Shown piece after piece: positions 63,486 through 64,000 of a DNA stretch of 64,000 bases; position 1 is the first letter of the stretch; each line of letters begins with the position of its first letter. The notes under the pieces were generated by a model. The model did not search any database and had not been told where the DNA came from. It saw only the letters and a list, made by a program, of their open reading frames with translations. Origin of the DNA: Stomorhina lunata (Eukaryota > Arthropoda > Insecta > Diptera > Rhiniidae); contig OW121741.1 of assembly GCA_933228675.1 (NCBI GenBank), forward strand, positions 76,498,629 through 76,562,628, written 5' to 3'. Made by a program: the position numbers and the translations under genes.

Positions 63486-64000
63486 AATGTACACAACTTT
63501 TCTATATTAATAAGAAATTGGTACTTCTCTAAAATTTTTTGATTTAAAGGGTTAAAACTTTTAATGTGTAGGCAGTTTAAATACCTTTCAAGTAATAAAT
63601 TCTAAATTTGTTAAAGTTTTCAGTATAAAATATATATGTAAAATACAATTTAATGTATTTCTGTTGTTGACTTGAACTAAAATGTTAATATTTAGTTTTT
63701 TACATTTACAAGATTTGAAATATTTTCTTAATTTTAAACTTTCATTTTCAAGATATTCCATGGAATTTAGCCTCAATTTTTTTGGTTTGAAAATATTTGC
63801 CAAACTGATTTGTTGGGGAAAGGGAGTGAAAGCCAAATATTTGCCTTTGTGTGTTGGCGTGTTTATCTGTGTGACTGTTTAGAGCATTTAAAATAAGTAG
63901 AATTAGTTGGGAATATTAAAAGAGTTTATACTAAACGTTTGCATACTTTTAGGAGAATTACATATAAAATTTTATGTTTTCCTACGCAGATAAAATTTGA
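63486..64000. other. AT-rich window end, no gene recognised
   Basis: Frames on both strands at 63588-63882 overlap each other and have no recognisable domain. Confidence 0.4.

Overview
The window looks like an AT-rich insect nuclear genome segment, most likely a higher fly (Diptera, possibly Calyptratae). This rests on short-intron genes with GT/AG splice sites, an insect-type secreted endonuclease-like gene family, a BEL/Pao retrotransposon, Helitrons, mariner/Tc1 remnants and many minisatellites. No bacterial genes, operons, rRNA or CRISPR are visible. The species cannot be fixed from the sequence alone.

Host genes: the only convincing host genes are three tandem, same-strand, five-exon paralogues (gene 1 11871-14281, gene 2 17971-21051, gene 3 28156-34080). 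Their splice phases match exactly (phase 2, 0, 2, 0) and each reads open throughout, giving about 439, 415 and 444 aa. Each has a signal peptide and the C-terminal hallmarks of the insect DNA/RNA non-specific endonuclease family (Endonuclease_NS, the family that includes tsetse salivary Tsal proteins). The catalytic RGH box and the metal-binding Asn appear lost, so they are best read as secreted nuclease-fold proteins that may bind rather than cut nucleic acid. Genes 1 and 2 share a mariner remnant in intron 4, so they are the younger pair. Gene 3 carries a 4.3 kb intron full of nested transposons.

Repeats: roughly a third of the window is tandem minisatellite with 29-39 bp monomers: A/B 821-2268 and 3347-5010, C 6305-6955, D 6956-11425, E 15345-17395, F 26530-27940, G 34548-37870 and 38705-40460, H 40955-42918, J 44238-44822, I 60510-63485. 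The families differ in sequence but share one design: an AT-rich monomer built round a short perfect palindrome (often TTTTCTATAGAAAA). Three families occur as head-to-head inverted pairs. Each nuclease-like gene starts a few hundred bases downstream of a different array.

Mobile elements: an apparently intact BEL/Pao element (51347-58557, minus strand) has 600 bp LTRs that match at every position I compared, a 5 bp target duplication and one uninterrupted Gag-Pol frame. Two Helitron copies (29495-31988 and 49730-51261) carry internal 132 bp repeats. Also present are three foldback/MITE elements with clear terminal inverted repeats, a Tc1 remnant, tRNA-like SINE heads, several copies of a dispersed hairpin-ended repeat, a ~181 bp repeat present in two places, and a repeat block with six POU-octamer-like motifs. 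The most unusual non-coding stretch is a strand-asymmetric C-rich island at 45470-46060.
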